A DNA stretch of 64,000 bases from JAABTH01 sp964390725 (GTDB lineage: Bacteria > Bacillota > Dethiobacteria > DTU022): the NCBI GenBank assembly GCA_964390725.1, contig CAYMIW010000002.1:1-64000 (forward strand), in the 5' to 3' direction. Under the pieces are notes generated by a model. That model did not search any database and was not told where the DNA came from. It saw only the letters and a list, made by a program, of their open reading frames with translations. Position 1 is the first letter of the stretch. Each line of letters starts with the position of its first letter. Below, piece after piece: positions 16,181-25,334 of this stretch. The translations under genes were made by a program, and so were the position numbers.

Positions 16181-16674
16181 ATGTATGATTTTATAATGAC
16201 TAAAGCAGCTCGCACTATAGCGGAAGACATGTACCGCCTGAAAAAAGGGGAGTCATGGTGATTACCTTAGACACAGAATCGGAACAATGGGTCGTTGAGG
16301 CATTGGCGGGAGTTTTGTACCTTGCAGATTCAAGGATAGGGTTTAATATCCAATGGTTATTGTTTTCCATTCCATTTGAAGTTGCCGTTGAAAAATATTC
16401 AAACTTGCGTTGTCTCTGTTTGATCATGATGAATGTAGAGATGATGATTCGCCTCATCGGCTGTGTTAATCAACCTGCTTTATCTTCCCTTCAAAAAAAA
16501 GTAACTAATACCACCAGAAAATACAAAAATATATGCTTTAACAGAACGATGGTTTTTGGTGGATCTGTAAAGCCACCCTGTGTCTTGCTTGTTAATCTGT
16601 TTCGGATGTCAGGGAAAAAGGGTTGTATTACTGCTGAGACAAGAGGATTTAAGGTAGATAGGGCATGTGCTTAA
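16181..16674 (+). pseudogene. frameshifted, truncated aminopeptidase-like gene
   Basis: A frame starting at ATG 16181 (GGAG 8 nt upstream) reads MYDFIMTKAARTIAEDMYRLKKGES, then stops at TGA 16259. Shifting frame at about 16255 continues VITLDTESEQWVVEALAG. The joined sequence resembles the N-terminus of M29-like leucyl aminopeptidases found beside peptide transporters. The shifted frame stays open to 16674, but its later residues look non-homologous. The position just before the transporter suggests it was the first gene of the operon. Confidence 0.5.
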
Positions 16675-16803
16675 AGGCTTCCGTATGGCTGAATGATCGA
16701 CAGATCATGGATCAAAAAATATTATCGAGCCAGATCTGAAGGTTCTTATGGAAGAGATTTTATAGTATTTTTCCCATGATGACCAACTATAGGAGGAGAT
16801 GAC

Positions 16804-18405
16804 ATGGAACGCTTACGCGGTATGGTTTTTGTATTCATGATGCTGATGTTAGTCCTGATTTTTAGTGGATGCGGCCAAAGTAGTAATCAAAATGGTCAGA
16901 CTGCTGACGGAGGGGCATCGCAAGATGGTCCTCGGATTGCTTATTATGCCCACTTCAGTGAACCGTACATTGATCTGGATCCCAGTGTGGAATACTCCAA
17001 CGGGATTGTTACCCTGCACAACATCTATGAAACATTAACCAGGTATAATGACGACACCCAGGAAGTGGAACCTCTTCTGGCAGAAAGCTGGGAAGTGGAT
17101 GAAGATGGGATGGAATGGACATTTAACATCCGGCAGGGGGTTGTTTTCCATGACGGAGCGTCCCTGACTGCTGAAGTGGTAAAAAAATCTATTGATCGTA
17201 CTATCAACTTGAACATGGGTGCTGCCTATATCTGGGAGTCTGTATCCGAGATTCAGGTGTTGGATGAGTACACCGTAAAATTTGTTTTAGAATATGCTGC
17301 TCCCATCGACCTCATTGCCAGTGCCGCATATGCCAGCTTTATCATGTCCCCTGATGCGGCAGAGCAGGGCAGTAACTGGTTTAATGCCGGCAACGCATCC
17401 GGTACCGGGCCCTATAAACTGCAACGAGTGGTTGCCGGTGAAGAAGTATTAATGACCCGATTTGATGATTACTGGCAGGGTTGGTCAGATAACCAATATG
17501 ATCATATCCTGATCCGTAAGGTAGTGGAAAGTACTTCCCGGCGCCAATTGGTGGAAAATAGTGAAGCCCAGATTACCGCCGGTCTTTCAACGAGTGATAT
17601 TAATGCTATGAGAAATAATCCAGAAGTGGCAGTCATTGAAGCCGCTGCATGGAAAAACGTAATCGGCTTTTTCAACACACAAAAACCGCCACTGGACAAT
17701 GTAAATTTCCGAAAAGCTATGAGCTATGCTTATCCCTATGAAGAAGTGGTCGAAAATGTGCGTGAAGGTCTAGCCACCCAATCCTATGGACTGATCCCCG
17801 CAGGACTATGGGGTTACGATGAAACCCTCTTTCAGTATACCTATAATCTTGACAAGGCCCAGGAATATCTTAATCTTTCAGGCATTGACCCAGACACTGT
17901 TAAACTGGAACTTACCTTTACCAGCGGTGATGAAGGCCATAGAAATGCTGCGCAGCTGTACCAAGTGAATCTTCGCCGTTTAGGTATAGAAATGGATATC
18001 CGCGAAATGACCTGGGACAATCTCTGGGAGAAATCCAAGAGCTCCAGCCTTCCCGAAAGACAAGATGTTCTGATTATGTACTGGTGGCCGGACTTTCCAA
18101 GTCCCAGCAGTTGGTTGTGGGGTTTGGTGCATTCCGAGGAAGAAGTGTTGTTCAATCTTTCTTATATAAATGAGCCGGCACTGGATGAAAAAGTTGAGGA
18201 AGGTGACATGCTGTCAGCAATTGACCGCTATCAAGCTGAAGCGATCTTCCGAGAGGTTCAGGAAGAAGTGGTAGAACAGGCTTATATGCTGCACATGTAT
18301 GATGATATGACCATCTATGTGGTTACCAATGACTTCGGCGGTTTCAGTCCCAACCCGTCCTATGAAGGTGTCGTATTCTTCTATGATACTTATTATCAGG
18401 AATAG
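16804..18405 (+). CDS. oligopeptide/dipeptide-type ABC transporter substrate-binding lipoprotein
   Basis: A 533-residue extracellular binding protein (SBP_bac_5 family). The lipoprotein signal ends at Cys23 (LIFSGC). The mature protein has the family patterns LAESWEVDEDGMEWTFNIRQGVVFHDG (about residues 90-116) and GTGPYKL (about 201), with a long C-terminal lobe. GGAGGAG stands 5 nt before the ATG. The cargo could be di/oligopeptides, nickel chelates or other small molecules. The DUF917 and PucR genes downstream suggest a nitrogen-rich substrate. It is followed by a strong hairpin before the permease genes. Confidence 0.92.
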   Translation: MERLRGMVFVFMMLMLVLIFSGCGQSSNQNGQTADGGASQDGPRIAYYAHFSEPYIDLDPSVEYSNGIVTLHNIYETLTRYNDDTQEVEPLLAESWEVDEDGMEWTFNIRQGVVFHDGASLTAEVVKKSIDRTINLNMGAAYIWESVSEIQVLDEYTVKFVLEYAAPIDLIASAAYASFIMSPDAAEQGSNWFNAGNASGTGPYKLQRVVAGEEVLMTRFDDYWQGWSDNQYDHILIRKVVESTSRRQLVENSEAQITAGLSTSDINAMRNNPEVAVIEAAAWKNVIGFFNTQKPPLDNVNFRKAMSYAYPYEEVVENVREGLATQSYGLIPAGLWGYDETLFQYTYNLDKAQEYLNLSGIDPDTVKLELTFTSGDEGHRNAAQLYQVNLRRLGIEMDIREMTWDNLWEKSKSSSLPERQDVLIMYWWPDFPSPSSWLWGLVHSEEEVLFNLSYINEPALDEKVEEGDMLSAIDRYQAEAIFREVQEEVVEQAYMLHMYDDMTIYVVTNDFGGFSPNPSYEGVVFFYDTYYQE

Positions 18406-18455
18406 ACAAATCTGTATGTCTATGGTTCACAAATGTCCATAATGATGTTCTGCAG

Positions 18456-18483
18456 AGATCCTGGAGGCATCCCTCCAGGATCT
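18456..18483 (+). terminator. intra-operon hairpin between binding protein and permease
   Basis: AGATCCTGGAGG and CCTCCAGGATCT form a perfect 12-bp stem with a 4-nt loop. The following GCTTTAT is a weak T-run. Such hairpins after binding-protein genes usually stabilise the upstream mRNA or partly stop transcription, so that more binding protein than permease is made. Confidence 0.7.
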
Positions 18484-18520
18484 GCTTTATCAGCCACCTT
18501 TGTAAGTGGAGGAGATTCTC

Positions 18521-19531
18521 ATGTTATCCTATATTCGAAAACGACTCTTTTTAGGTTTGATAGTGATGCTTGGGGTTGTCACAATAACCTTCTTCATAAC
18601 ACGGATCATACCTTCAGATCCGGCTACCAAGTGGGTTGGGCCCCGAGCCACTCCCCAGCAAATTGAAGCTGCCGTTATTGAATTGGGGCTGGACCAGCCG
18701 TTGCATATTCAGTATTTACGATACATTAAAGCTTTGGCCGCGGGCGACCTGGGCAACTCATTACGCACCCATCAGCCTGTCATTCGGGAACTGGCTATAT
18801 TTGTACCTCCCACATTGGAATTGGTGATTCTTTCTTTTGTCATTGCCGTTCTTCTGGGTATTCCACTGGGGATTTATTCCGCCCGGAAGAAAGATAAAAT
18901 GCTGGATCATTTCAGTCGCCTTTTTTCTATCGGAGCTGTTTCTTTACCGACGTTCTGGGCCGCACTATTTCTCCAGTTGATCTTTTACAATTACCTGGAA
19001 ATTCTCCCATTAGGTGGCCGTGTCAGCACCTATACCTCCATCATGTATGAGCTTCCTAACATCACCGGCATGCTGCTGTTGGATTCCGCTGTTACCGGAC
19101 AGTGGTTTATTTTCGGTGATGCGCTGAAACACATGCTGCTCCCGTGTATTACCATTGCCCTGTTTCCGATTGGCTTGGTGGCTCGCATGACCCGGTCTGC
19201 CATGCTGGAAGTTCTGAATGAAGAATATATCGTAGCTGCCCGTTCTTATGGTTTGAAAGAAAGGCAGGTTTTGTGGCAGTACGCCCTTAAAAACACTCTG
19301 GGACCAACCGCTATTATAGTCACCTTGTCTCTTGGCTATACGCTGGTCAATACGTTTTTGGTTGAAGCTATCTTTAGCTGGCCGGGATTGGGGAACTATG
19401 TAGCAACGGCTATCATGACCATGGATACACCAGCCATTATGGGTGCTACCATTTTTTCAGCCTTTTCTTACATTATCCTTAATATGATTGCCGATATTAT
19501 CATCGCCCTGGATCCCCGGGTCAGAATGTGA
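18521..19531 (+). CDS. ABC transporter permease (DppB/OppB family)
   Basis: A 336-residue inner-membrane subunit. It begins MLSYIRKRLFLGLIVMLGVVTITFF, the usual first helix, and then PSDPATKWVGPRATPQQIEAAV and LGLDQPLHIQYLRYI, as in DppB. The ATPase-contact EAA loop is VAARSYGLKERQVLWQYALKNTLGP. The ATG at 18521 has GGAGGA upstream. It pairs with the DppC-type subunit encoded next (gap 11 bp). Confidence 0.94.
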   Translation: MLSYIRKRLFLGLIVMLGVVTITFFITRIIPSDPATKWVGPRATPQQIEAAVIELGLDQPLHIQYLRYIKALAAGDLGNSLRTHQPVIRELAIFVPPTLELVILSFVIAVLLGIPLGIYSARKKDKMLDHFSRLFSIGAVSLPTFWAALFLQLIFYNYLEILPLGGRVSTYTSIMYELPNITGMLLLDSAVTGQWFIFGDALKHMLLPCITIALFPIGLVARMTRSAMLEVLNEEYIVAARSYGLKERQVLWQYALKNTLGPTAIIVTLSLGYTLVNTFLVEAIFSWPGLGNYVATAIMTMDTPAIMGATIFSAFSYIILNMIADIIIALDPRVRM

Positions 19532-19542
19532 GGAGGAACACC

Positions 19543-20436
19543 ATGCTGACAAAAGGATTTCTTTTTGAGACAATAAAACCAAAAGTAAAAGAGTTCAGGT
19601 TTTCATTTCACCTGCTGCAAAAAAATCAGCTGACACGATTTGCCTTATACCTGGTTATAGCATTGTTTCTTCTTGCTGTTTTTGCACCGCTTATTATTCC
19701 TTACCCCACCCATATCAGTGATGAAACTAATACTGATAACCGTCTTCAGCCACCTTCCCGAGAGCATTTGTTCGGCACGGACGAACTGGGCCGTGATATT
19801 TTCAGTCGTGTAATCTTTGGCACGCGCATATCGCTAAACACTGCCGTAATGGCAGTTGGATTGGCATTACTGATTGGCATTCCACTAGGTGCTATTGCTG
19901 GTACCGTGGGTGGATGGATAGATGAAGTAATCATGCGGATTACCGACATCTTCCTTAGTTTTCCTCCTCTGCTTTTAGCAATTGCTGTTGTGGCAGTCTT
20001 GGGACCCAGCCTTCAAAACGCCATGCTGGCTATTGCGATTTCCTGGTGGCCCTGGTATACCCGGCTTGTACGGGGACAGGCTATTTCTCTTAAGGAGCGA
20101 AAATTCATTCATGCCGCTTATGCAATTGGTACCTCTAAAACCAGGATCATTTTCAGCCATATCGTTCCAAACACTGTCTCTCCTGTCATTGTGCAGGCAT
20201 CCCTGGATATGGGCGGCGTTATTCTTACCATCGCTTCCCTGAGCTTTCTGGGCCTTGGAGCCCAGGCACCCACTCCTGAATGGGGCCTGATGATCAGTAC
20301 CAGTCGAAACTATTTTTTAAATGCTGCCTGGTACAGCCTTTTCCCTGGTTTAGCTATTTTTATTACCGTTTTGGGATTTAACCTGCTGGGTGACGGATTT
20401 CGGGAAATTTTGGATCCCAAGACCCGAGAAAATTAG
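19543..20436 (+). CDS. ABC transporter permease (DppC/OppC family)
   Basis: A 297-residue second permease subunit. It has the DppC N-terminal cytoplasmic segment, one helix, then HLFGTDELGRDIFSRVIFGTRISL, a hallmark of the family, and the EAA loop HAAYAIGTSKTRIIFSHIVPNTV. The C-terminus ends NLLGDGFREILDPK. GAGGAGG lies 6 nt before the ATG at 19543; an in-frame ATG at 19528 overlaps the previous stop but has no ribosome site. Confidence 0.94.
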   Translation: MLTKGFLFETIKPKVKEFRFSFHLLQKNQLTRFALYLVIALFLLAVFAPLIIPYPTHISDETNTDNRLQPPSREHLFGTDELGRDIFSRVIFGTRISLNTAVMAVGLALLIGIPLGAIAGTVGGWIDEVIMRITDIFLSFPPLLLAIAVVAVLGPSLQNAMLAIAISWWPWYTRLVRGQAISLKERKFIHAAYAIGTSKTRIIFSHIVPNTVSPVIVQASLDMGGVILTIASLSFLGLGAQAPTPEWGLMISTSRNYFLNAAWYSLFPGLAIFITVLGFNLLGDGFREILDPKTREN

Positions 20437-20447
20437 GGGGATCAACC

Positions 20448-22268
20448 ATGACACCTTATTTCATGATTAAAGACCTCAAAGTAAACCATCTTTCCTATGC
20501 AGGAAAGCGAAAAGTCTTGGAAATTGATCACATAAGTATTAACAAGGGAATGACATATGGGATCGTAGGGGAAAGCGGTGCAGGGAAAACCGTGCTGGCT
20601 CTGACCATCCTGCAATTGCTCCAATGTCCTCCAGGGGAAATAACATCGGGAGAGATTAATCTGGACGGACTCAACATGATGAAAAAAGCAGACAGTTTTA
20701 TGCGAGACAAAATCAGAGGAAAAAAAATCTCCATGATTTTTCAGGATCCCATGTCTACATTGAACCCGGTTTTTACCGTTGGTTACCAGGTAACCAAAGT
20801 AATCCGGACTAATAAAAATCCCAGGATGAGAGAGAAAGAAGCAGCCCGGCAATCTGTGGAAATGCTCAAATTGGTTAAACTTCCTGATGTTGAAGATATT
20901 ATGAAAAAATATCCTCACGAACTGAGCGGAGGCCAACGGCAGCGTGTCATTATTGCAATGGCCCTGGCTTGCGGAGCCGAGTTCCTGATCGCTGACGAAC
21001 CTACCAGAAATCTAGATGTTACTATTCAGGCCAGTATCCTGAAAACTCTGAAAGAACTCCAACGAGAGCTCGGTGTTACTATTTTATTTATCGCTAACAA
21101 CCTGAGCCTGGTTTCAACTTTCTGCGACGAAATTGGGATTCTTTATAAAGGTAGTTTGGTGGAACAGGGTTCTGTAAAGAGAATTCTTAATAACCCCCAG
21201 CATAACTACACCAAGCTTTTACTGGAATCAGTGACTCAGGATCGCCATAAGCCTTTTCGAACGAAAAATTCAGAAGACATTCTGCTTCAAGTTGATACTC
21301 TTTACAAATACTTTCCTGTAAAAAAGTCTTTCTTGCAAAAGGAAACGCTGTTCGTAAAAGCGGTGGATGATGTCAGTCTAAAACTCCGAAAAGGAGAAGT
21401 GCTGGGAATCGTTGGAGAATCGGGCTGCGGCAAATCAACTCTGGTCAATACTATTCTCAATCTGAACGAACCAACTTCCGGTAATGTAATTTTTAATGGT
21501 GATAATCTATACACTATCCAGGCAAGCCATCTGCGTCGCGTTCGAAAAAACATTCAAATTGTGTTTCAGGATCCATTTTGGTCGCTAAATCCTCGCTGGC
21601 TGGTGAAAAACATTATCGCTGAACCCATTAAGGTACATGAAAATCTAAATGCTATTGAATTGCTTCGGCGTGTGGAAGAATTGCTGGTTATGGTAGGTCT
21701 GGATAAAGAAGCGGCCTTTAAATATCCTCATGAGTTTAGTGGTGGTCAGCGTCAACGTATTGCCATTGCCCGTTCACTGGCTGTTAATCCCAAGCTGGTT
21801 GTCCTTGATGAACCCACTTCTTCCATTGATGTAATGTCCCAGGATCAAATACTCAAGCTTTTAGAGGATCTTAAAGAGAAGCTGGGATTGACAAATATAC
21901 TGATTTCGCACGATTTAAGTGTTGTCCACTATATGGCAGATCGGATTATTGTGATGTATTTAGGGAAAATTGTAGAAGATGGTCCAGCACATTCTATTTT
22001 TAAGAATCCCAAACATCCTTATACACAGGCCCTGTTTAATTCCATTCCCAATTTGCACAAAGATAACATCGAACAATTGGAAACCATTGAAGAAAATATC
22101 CCCAGTGCTATTTATCTTCCTTCCGGATGCCGGTTCCATACCAGGTGCAAATATGTAATGCCCCGTTGCAAAGAAGAACAGCCTGTTTTTGCTACCATCG
22201 ATACTGATCATCATGCAGCCTGCTTTTTGTGTGCGGCTGAAGAACTACAGTCCGAGCCAATTGTTTAA
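20448..22268 (+). CDS. fused dipeptide ABC transporter ATPase (DppD-DppF)
   Basis: A 606-residue protein carrying both ATPase domains that are usually separate subunits. Domain 1 has Walker A GESGAGKT (41-48) and LSGGQRQR. Domain 2 has GESGCGKS (323-330), FSGGQRQR and LVVLDEPTSSIDV. The C-terminus shows the oligopeptide-specific tail with cysteines (CRFHTRCKYVMPRC). The switch region of domain 1 reads FIANNLSLV, with Asn replacing the usual His-Asp (domain 2 has LISHDLSVV), and its Walker B has ADEPTRNLD, so domain 1 may be catalytically weak. It follows the DppC gene by 11 bp. Confidence 0.93.
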   Translation: MTPYFMIKDLKVNHLSYAGKRKVLEIDHISINKGMTYGIVGESGAGKTVLALTILQLLQCPPGEITSGEINLDGLNMMKKADSFMRDKIRGKKISMIFQDPMSTLNPVFTVGYQVTKVIRTNKNPRMREKEAARQSVEMLKLVKLPDVEDIMKKYPHELSGGQRQRVIIAMALACGAEFLIADEPTRNLDVTIQASILKTLKELQRELGVTILFIANNLSLVSTFCDEIGILYKGSLVEQGSVKRILNNPQHNYTKLLLESVTQDRHKPFRTKNSEDILLQVDTLYKYFPVKKSFLQKETLFVKAVDDVSLKLRKGEVLGIVGESGCGKSTLVNTILNLNEPTSGNVIFNGDNLYTIQASHLRRVRKNIQIVFQDPFWSLNPRWLVKNIIAEPIKVHENLNAIELLRRVEELLVMVGLDKEAAFKYPHEFSGGQRQRIAIARSLAVNPKLVVLDEPTSSIDVMSQDQILKLLEDLKEKLGLTNILISHDLSVVHYMADRIIVMYLGKIVEDGPAHSIFKNPKHPYTQALFNSIPNLHKDNIEQLETIEENIPSAIYLPSGCRFHTRCKYVMPRCKEEQPVFATIDTDHHAACFLCAAEELQSEPIV

Positions 22269-22307
22269 TTACACCCAATGAGTCAAAATAGCTGAGGAGG
22301 TAATCAT

Positions 22308-23411
22308 ATGATTAATTTAGAACGACAGGATCTGCTTGATATTCTCTATGGATGCACTATACTGGGCACAGGCGGCGGTGGTAGTCTTGAAAACGGTATT
22401 GAAAAGATCGATCAGGCATTCGAAGCCGGCAAAACATTTACACTGGTTGATTTTGGTGAGATAGATCCAACTGATTTAATTGTTACCCCTTATTGCTGTG
22501 GGGCTATATCTCCTGAGACGGAAGAAGATCGGAAAAAATATGAAGGCCTTCCTGTACAGCAGGAAGTCCCACAGGTGCTGGCTCTTAAAGAAATGGAAAA
22601 ATATCTAGGCCAGGAAGTGAAGGCAGTTATCTCTACGGAACTGGGCGGCGGAAATACGGCAGTTGCTTTTTACAGTGCTGCTATGGCAGGTAAGCTCATT
22701 GTTGATGGAGATCCTGCAGGCAGATCTGTTCCGGAACTGCAGCATTCTACCTATTACCTGAACGATATTCCTATTCATCCAATAGCAGTTGTCAACGAAT
22801 TTGGTGAATCTGCCATCATCACCAATGTGATCAATGATTACCGCGCGGAATCTCTTGTTCGTGCCCTGGCCATAGTCAGCAATAATCAAATTGCAGTTGT
22901 TGACCATGTTCAGCCAGCCGGCATACTAAAAAACGCGGTTATTCGTGGCGCCATTACTGATGCCTGGAAAATTGGCAAAGCTTACAGAATTGCCCATGAA
23001 AAGCGTCAGGATCCTGTAAGTGCCGTCATCGAAGCAGGACAGGGTGCTCTTTTATTTACCGGAGTTGTACGCTCTAACGAATGGGGAACCGTTGAAGGCT
23101 TTACGGTAGGCGATGTAATTCTTGATGGAACCGGCTCTTACAGGGGTGATGAGTACAAAATCTGGTATAAAAATGAAAACATTATCACCTGGAAAAACGG
23201 TAATTTTCATGCAACCGTTCCAGATCTTGTTTGCATTATAAACACAGAGACAGGCAAACCGGTCATGAATCCATACTTTGGAAAAAACATGCTTGTTGCA
23301 GTCTATGCTTTACCTGCTCCCACTGTATGGACAACTGAAAAAGGACTAGCGGTTCTCGGGCCAAGAAGCTTTGGGTTTGATTTAACCTGGCGTCCTTTCG
23401 ACCAACTGTAG
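22308..23411 (+). CDS. DUF917 family protein
   Basis: A 367-residue protein with the family's opening LLDILYGCTILGTGGGGSLENG, the VTPYCCGAISPETEED stretch and ELGGGNTAVAFYSAA. DUF917 proteins are related to hydantoinase/oxoprolinase-type folds, and their reaction is generally unknown. GGAGG lies 8 nt before the ATG. It is in line with the transporter genes and immediately before a PucR regulator, so it likely acts on the imported compound, for example a cyclic amide or modified amino acid. Cytoplasmic; no signal peptide. Confidence 0.88.
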   Translation: MINLERQDLLDILYGCTILGTGGGGSLENGIEKIDQAFEAGKTFTLVDFGEIDPTDLIVTPYCCGAISPETEEDRKKYEGLPVQQEVPQVLALKEMEKYLGQEVKAVISTELGGGNTAVAFYSAAMAGKLIVDGDPAGRSVPELQHSTYYLNDIPIHPIAVVNEFGESAIITNVINDYRAESLVRALAIVSNNQIAVVDHVQPAGILKNAVIRGAITDAWKIGKAYRIAHEKRQDPVSAVIEAGQGALLFTGVVRSNEWGTVEGFTVGDVILDGTGSYRGDEYKIWYKNENIITWKNGNFHATVPDLVCIINTETGKPVMNPYFGKNMLVAVYALPAPTVWTTEKGLAVLGPRSFGFDLTWRPFDQL

Positions 23412-23492
23412 CCTTCGAACATCTGCCGTCTGAAAGGGTAGCGTTTTGTCTGGGGCTTCAACGCTTTCCTGGAAGAAAATCTTGCCCGAGGA

Positions 23493-24692
23493 GTGAATAA
23501 TGTGTATTATATAACTGTTTCGGATGCGTTGAAACTGCCATCTTTTCAGAGTGCACAGGTAATTGCCGGCAGCGGTGGACTGGACCGAAAAGTCTATCGG
23601 ATTAGCGTTGTGGAGTGCCCGGAATTTCCTGTCGACTATGAAATATTCGGTGCGACGAATAATCTGTACGCTAAAGGTGATTTTTTTATCTCCAGCATGT
23701 ATGCTATCAAGGACTCGCCCGAATTGTTGTTTGACACCATCAAGCTTTACCACCAGTTTAATTCCAGCGGTCTGGTATTGTTCCTCAGGTATTTCCCCCA
23801 GATCCCCCCAGAAGTGATTCACTATGCTAATGAAGTCAATTATCCATTCATCACCCTGGATAAAAACATCCCATATGCTGATGTAATCAGCGATGTGATG
23901 AAAGCAATCTTTGCAAAACAGCATAACAGTACATCTGTGATGCTGCTGGACCAGATCCTCGAAAACAACTATGATGAAGAAAAGCTGGAACGCCTGGCTT
24001 ATACACTGAATCCGGGTTTTCAACGCTATTTAATAGCTTTTCACTTACAGCTGGACAACGAAATTACTGCTGAGAACAATTTTATTATCAAAAGCATAAA
24101 CAACGATCAACACATGTTTGCTATAAACTACCATCACACCATCCTGGGGTTCTATACCACAGAAAAGCCCATCCGCCAGGAACAGGAAGATAACCTGATT
24201 AAAAGCATCCGTCAGCTGATCAACAAATATGCTTCTCAATACCATATGGGGATCAGTGATGTCCATGAAAAGCCCCGCCATCTCAAGAATAGTATTGAGC
24301 AAGCCATGATCGCCAGCAAGACAGCTCTGATCAGCCGTTCGCCCGTTGAACACTACAGCCGAATCGGTTCTTACAAATTGCTACTGCAAATGAAAAACAG
24401 GGAAGTGCTCAGGCAGTTTTATGCCGAAACCATTGCTCTCCTGGAACAGTATGATGAGGAAAACAAAGGAGACCTGCTACACACTATGATCTGTTATGTT
24501 AAAAACAGTGGCGATTTTAAAAAAACTGCTGCGGAGTTGTTTCAGCATGAGAACACCGTTCGGTACCGGCTGAACCGCATCAGCCAGCTATGGAATAAAG
24601 ATAACAGCAATCTGGGGTTTTATGAAAATATATCCTTAGCTTATAAGGTGCATCAGATTCTAACCTATGAGGAGACAGATCTGGTGCCTTAA
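23493..24692 (+). CDS. PucR family transcriptional regulator
   Basis: A 399-residue regulator. The N-terminal PucR ligand domain begins TVSDALKLPSFQSAQVIAGSGGLDRKVYRISVVECP. The C-terminal HTH_30 reads SGDFKKTAAELFQHENTVRYRLNRISQLW. PucR relatives activate purine, amino acid or peptide catabolic genes in response to substrate. I use GTG 23493, preceded by GAGG. The gene closes the transporter/DUF917 cluster and probably controls it. The gene downstream is convergent. Confidence 0.92.
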   Translation: MNNVYYITVSDALKLPSFQSAQVIAGSGGLDRKVYRISVVECPEFPVDYEIFGATNNLYAKGDFFISSMYAIKDSPELLFDTIKLYHQFNSSGLVLFLRYFPQIPPEVIHYANEVNYPFITLDKNIPYADVISDVMKAIFAKQHNSTSVMLLDQILENNYDEEKLERLAYTLNPGFQRYLIAFHLQLDNEITAENNFIIKSINNDQHMFAINYHHTILGFYTTEKPIRQEQEDNLIKSIRQLINKYASQYHMGISDVHEKPRHLKNSIEQAMIASKTALISRSPVEHYSRIGSYKLLLQMKNREVLRQFYAETIALLEQYDEENKGDLLHTMICYVKNSGDFKKTAAELFQHENTVRYRLNRISQLWNKDNSNLGFYENISLAYKVHQILTYEETDLVP

Positions 24693-24901
24693 TAGAAGAA
24701 CAATTACTTATGACAAATAGTATACGTGGGGTTATGTTTTAAATTAGAAGGTTTTATGTGGTACAATTTCAAGATGGCCAAGCAACTACCATTTTAACAT
24801 GTCATGCTCCATCTTAGTCTAAGCAATCTGCGTTATGGGAACCCTGTTTTCTGCTTCCGATTTCCGGGTCTTTAACAGCCCCTGCGAACTTAGCATATTG
24901 T

Positions 24902-25318
24902 CTAAAAATTACTTTGCTCCCCCTTAACAAACTTCTGTATATAATCTGTTATCAAATTCAAAGAATCGCCTGGTTTAAATACTTGATCAACAAAACCACT
25001 ACTAATTAATTCTGTAGCGTCGTCTTCTGGGATAATTCCTCCAACTAAAAACAAAACATCACCTATGCCATTTTCATTTAGCAGTCTACGAATTTCAGGA
25101 ACAAGGGACATGTGCGCCCCGGAAAGAACGCTTACACCAACGACATCAACATCTTCCTGTAAAGCAACCTCGGCAATCTGTTTGGGTGTCTGGTGTAAGC
25201 CTGTGTAAATTACTTCCATTCCAGCATCCCGTAAAAACCGTGCTATCACTTTTACACCGCGGTCATGACCGTCTAAGCCTGGTTTGGCTACTAATACCCT
25301 AATTCTTTTATTAACCAT
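24902..25318 (-). CDS. icmB: acyl-CoA mutase small subunit, B12-binding (probable isobutyryl-CoA mutase)
   Basis: A 138-residue cobalamin-binding subunit. The base-off B12 motif D-x-H-x-x-G appears as DGHDRG (16-21), followed by GVSVLSGAH and LVGGIIPEDDATEL, which complete the Rossmann-like B12 fold. It cannot act alone. It pairs with the large subunit encoded 16 bp upstream on the same strand. AGGAGG precedes the ATG. By itself it cannot be told from a methylmalonyl-CoA mutase small subunit; the isobutyryl call comes from the partner's active site and the operon. Confidence 0.88.
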   Translation of the reverse strand: MVNKRIRVLVAKPGLDGHDRGVKVIARFLRDAGMEVIYTGLHQTPKQIAEVALQEDVDVVGVSVLSGAHMSLVPEIRRLLNENGIGDVLFLVGGIIPEDDATELISSGFVDQVFKPGDSLNLITDYIQKFVKGEQSNF

Positions 25319-25334
25319 TTATAGCCTCCTAATC

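Noticed and set aside
20442..20936. Minus-strand frame of 164 codons
   Set aside because: Shadow of the fused ABC ATPase gene.
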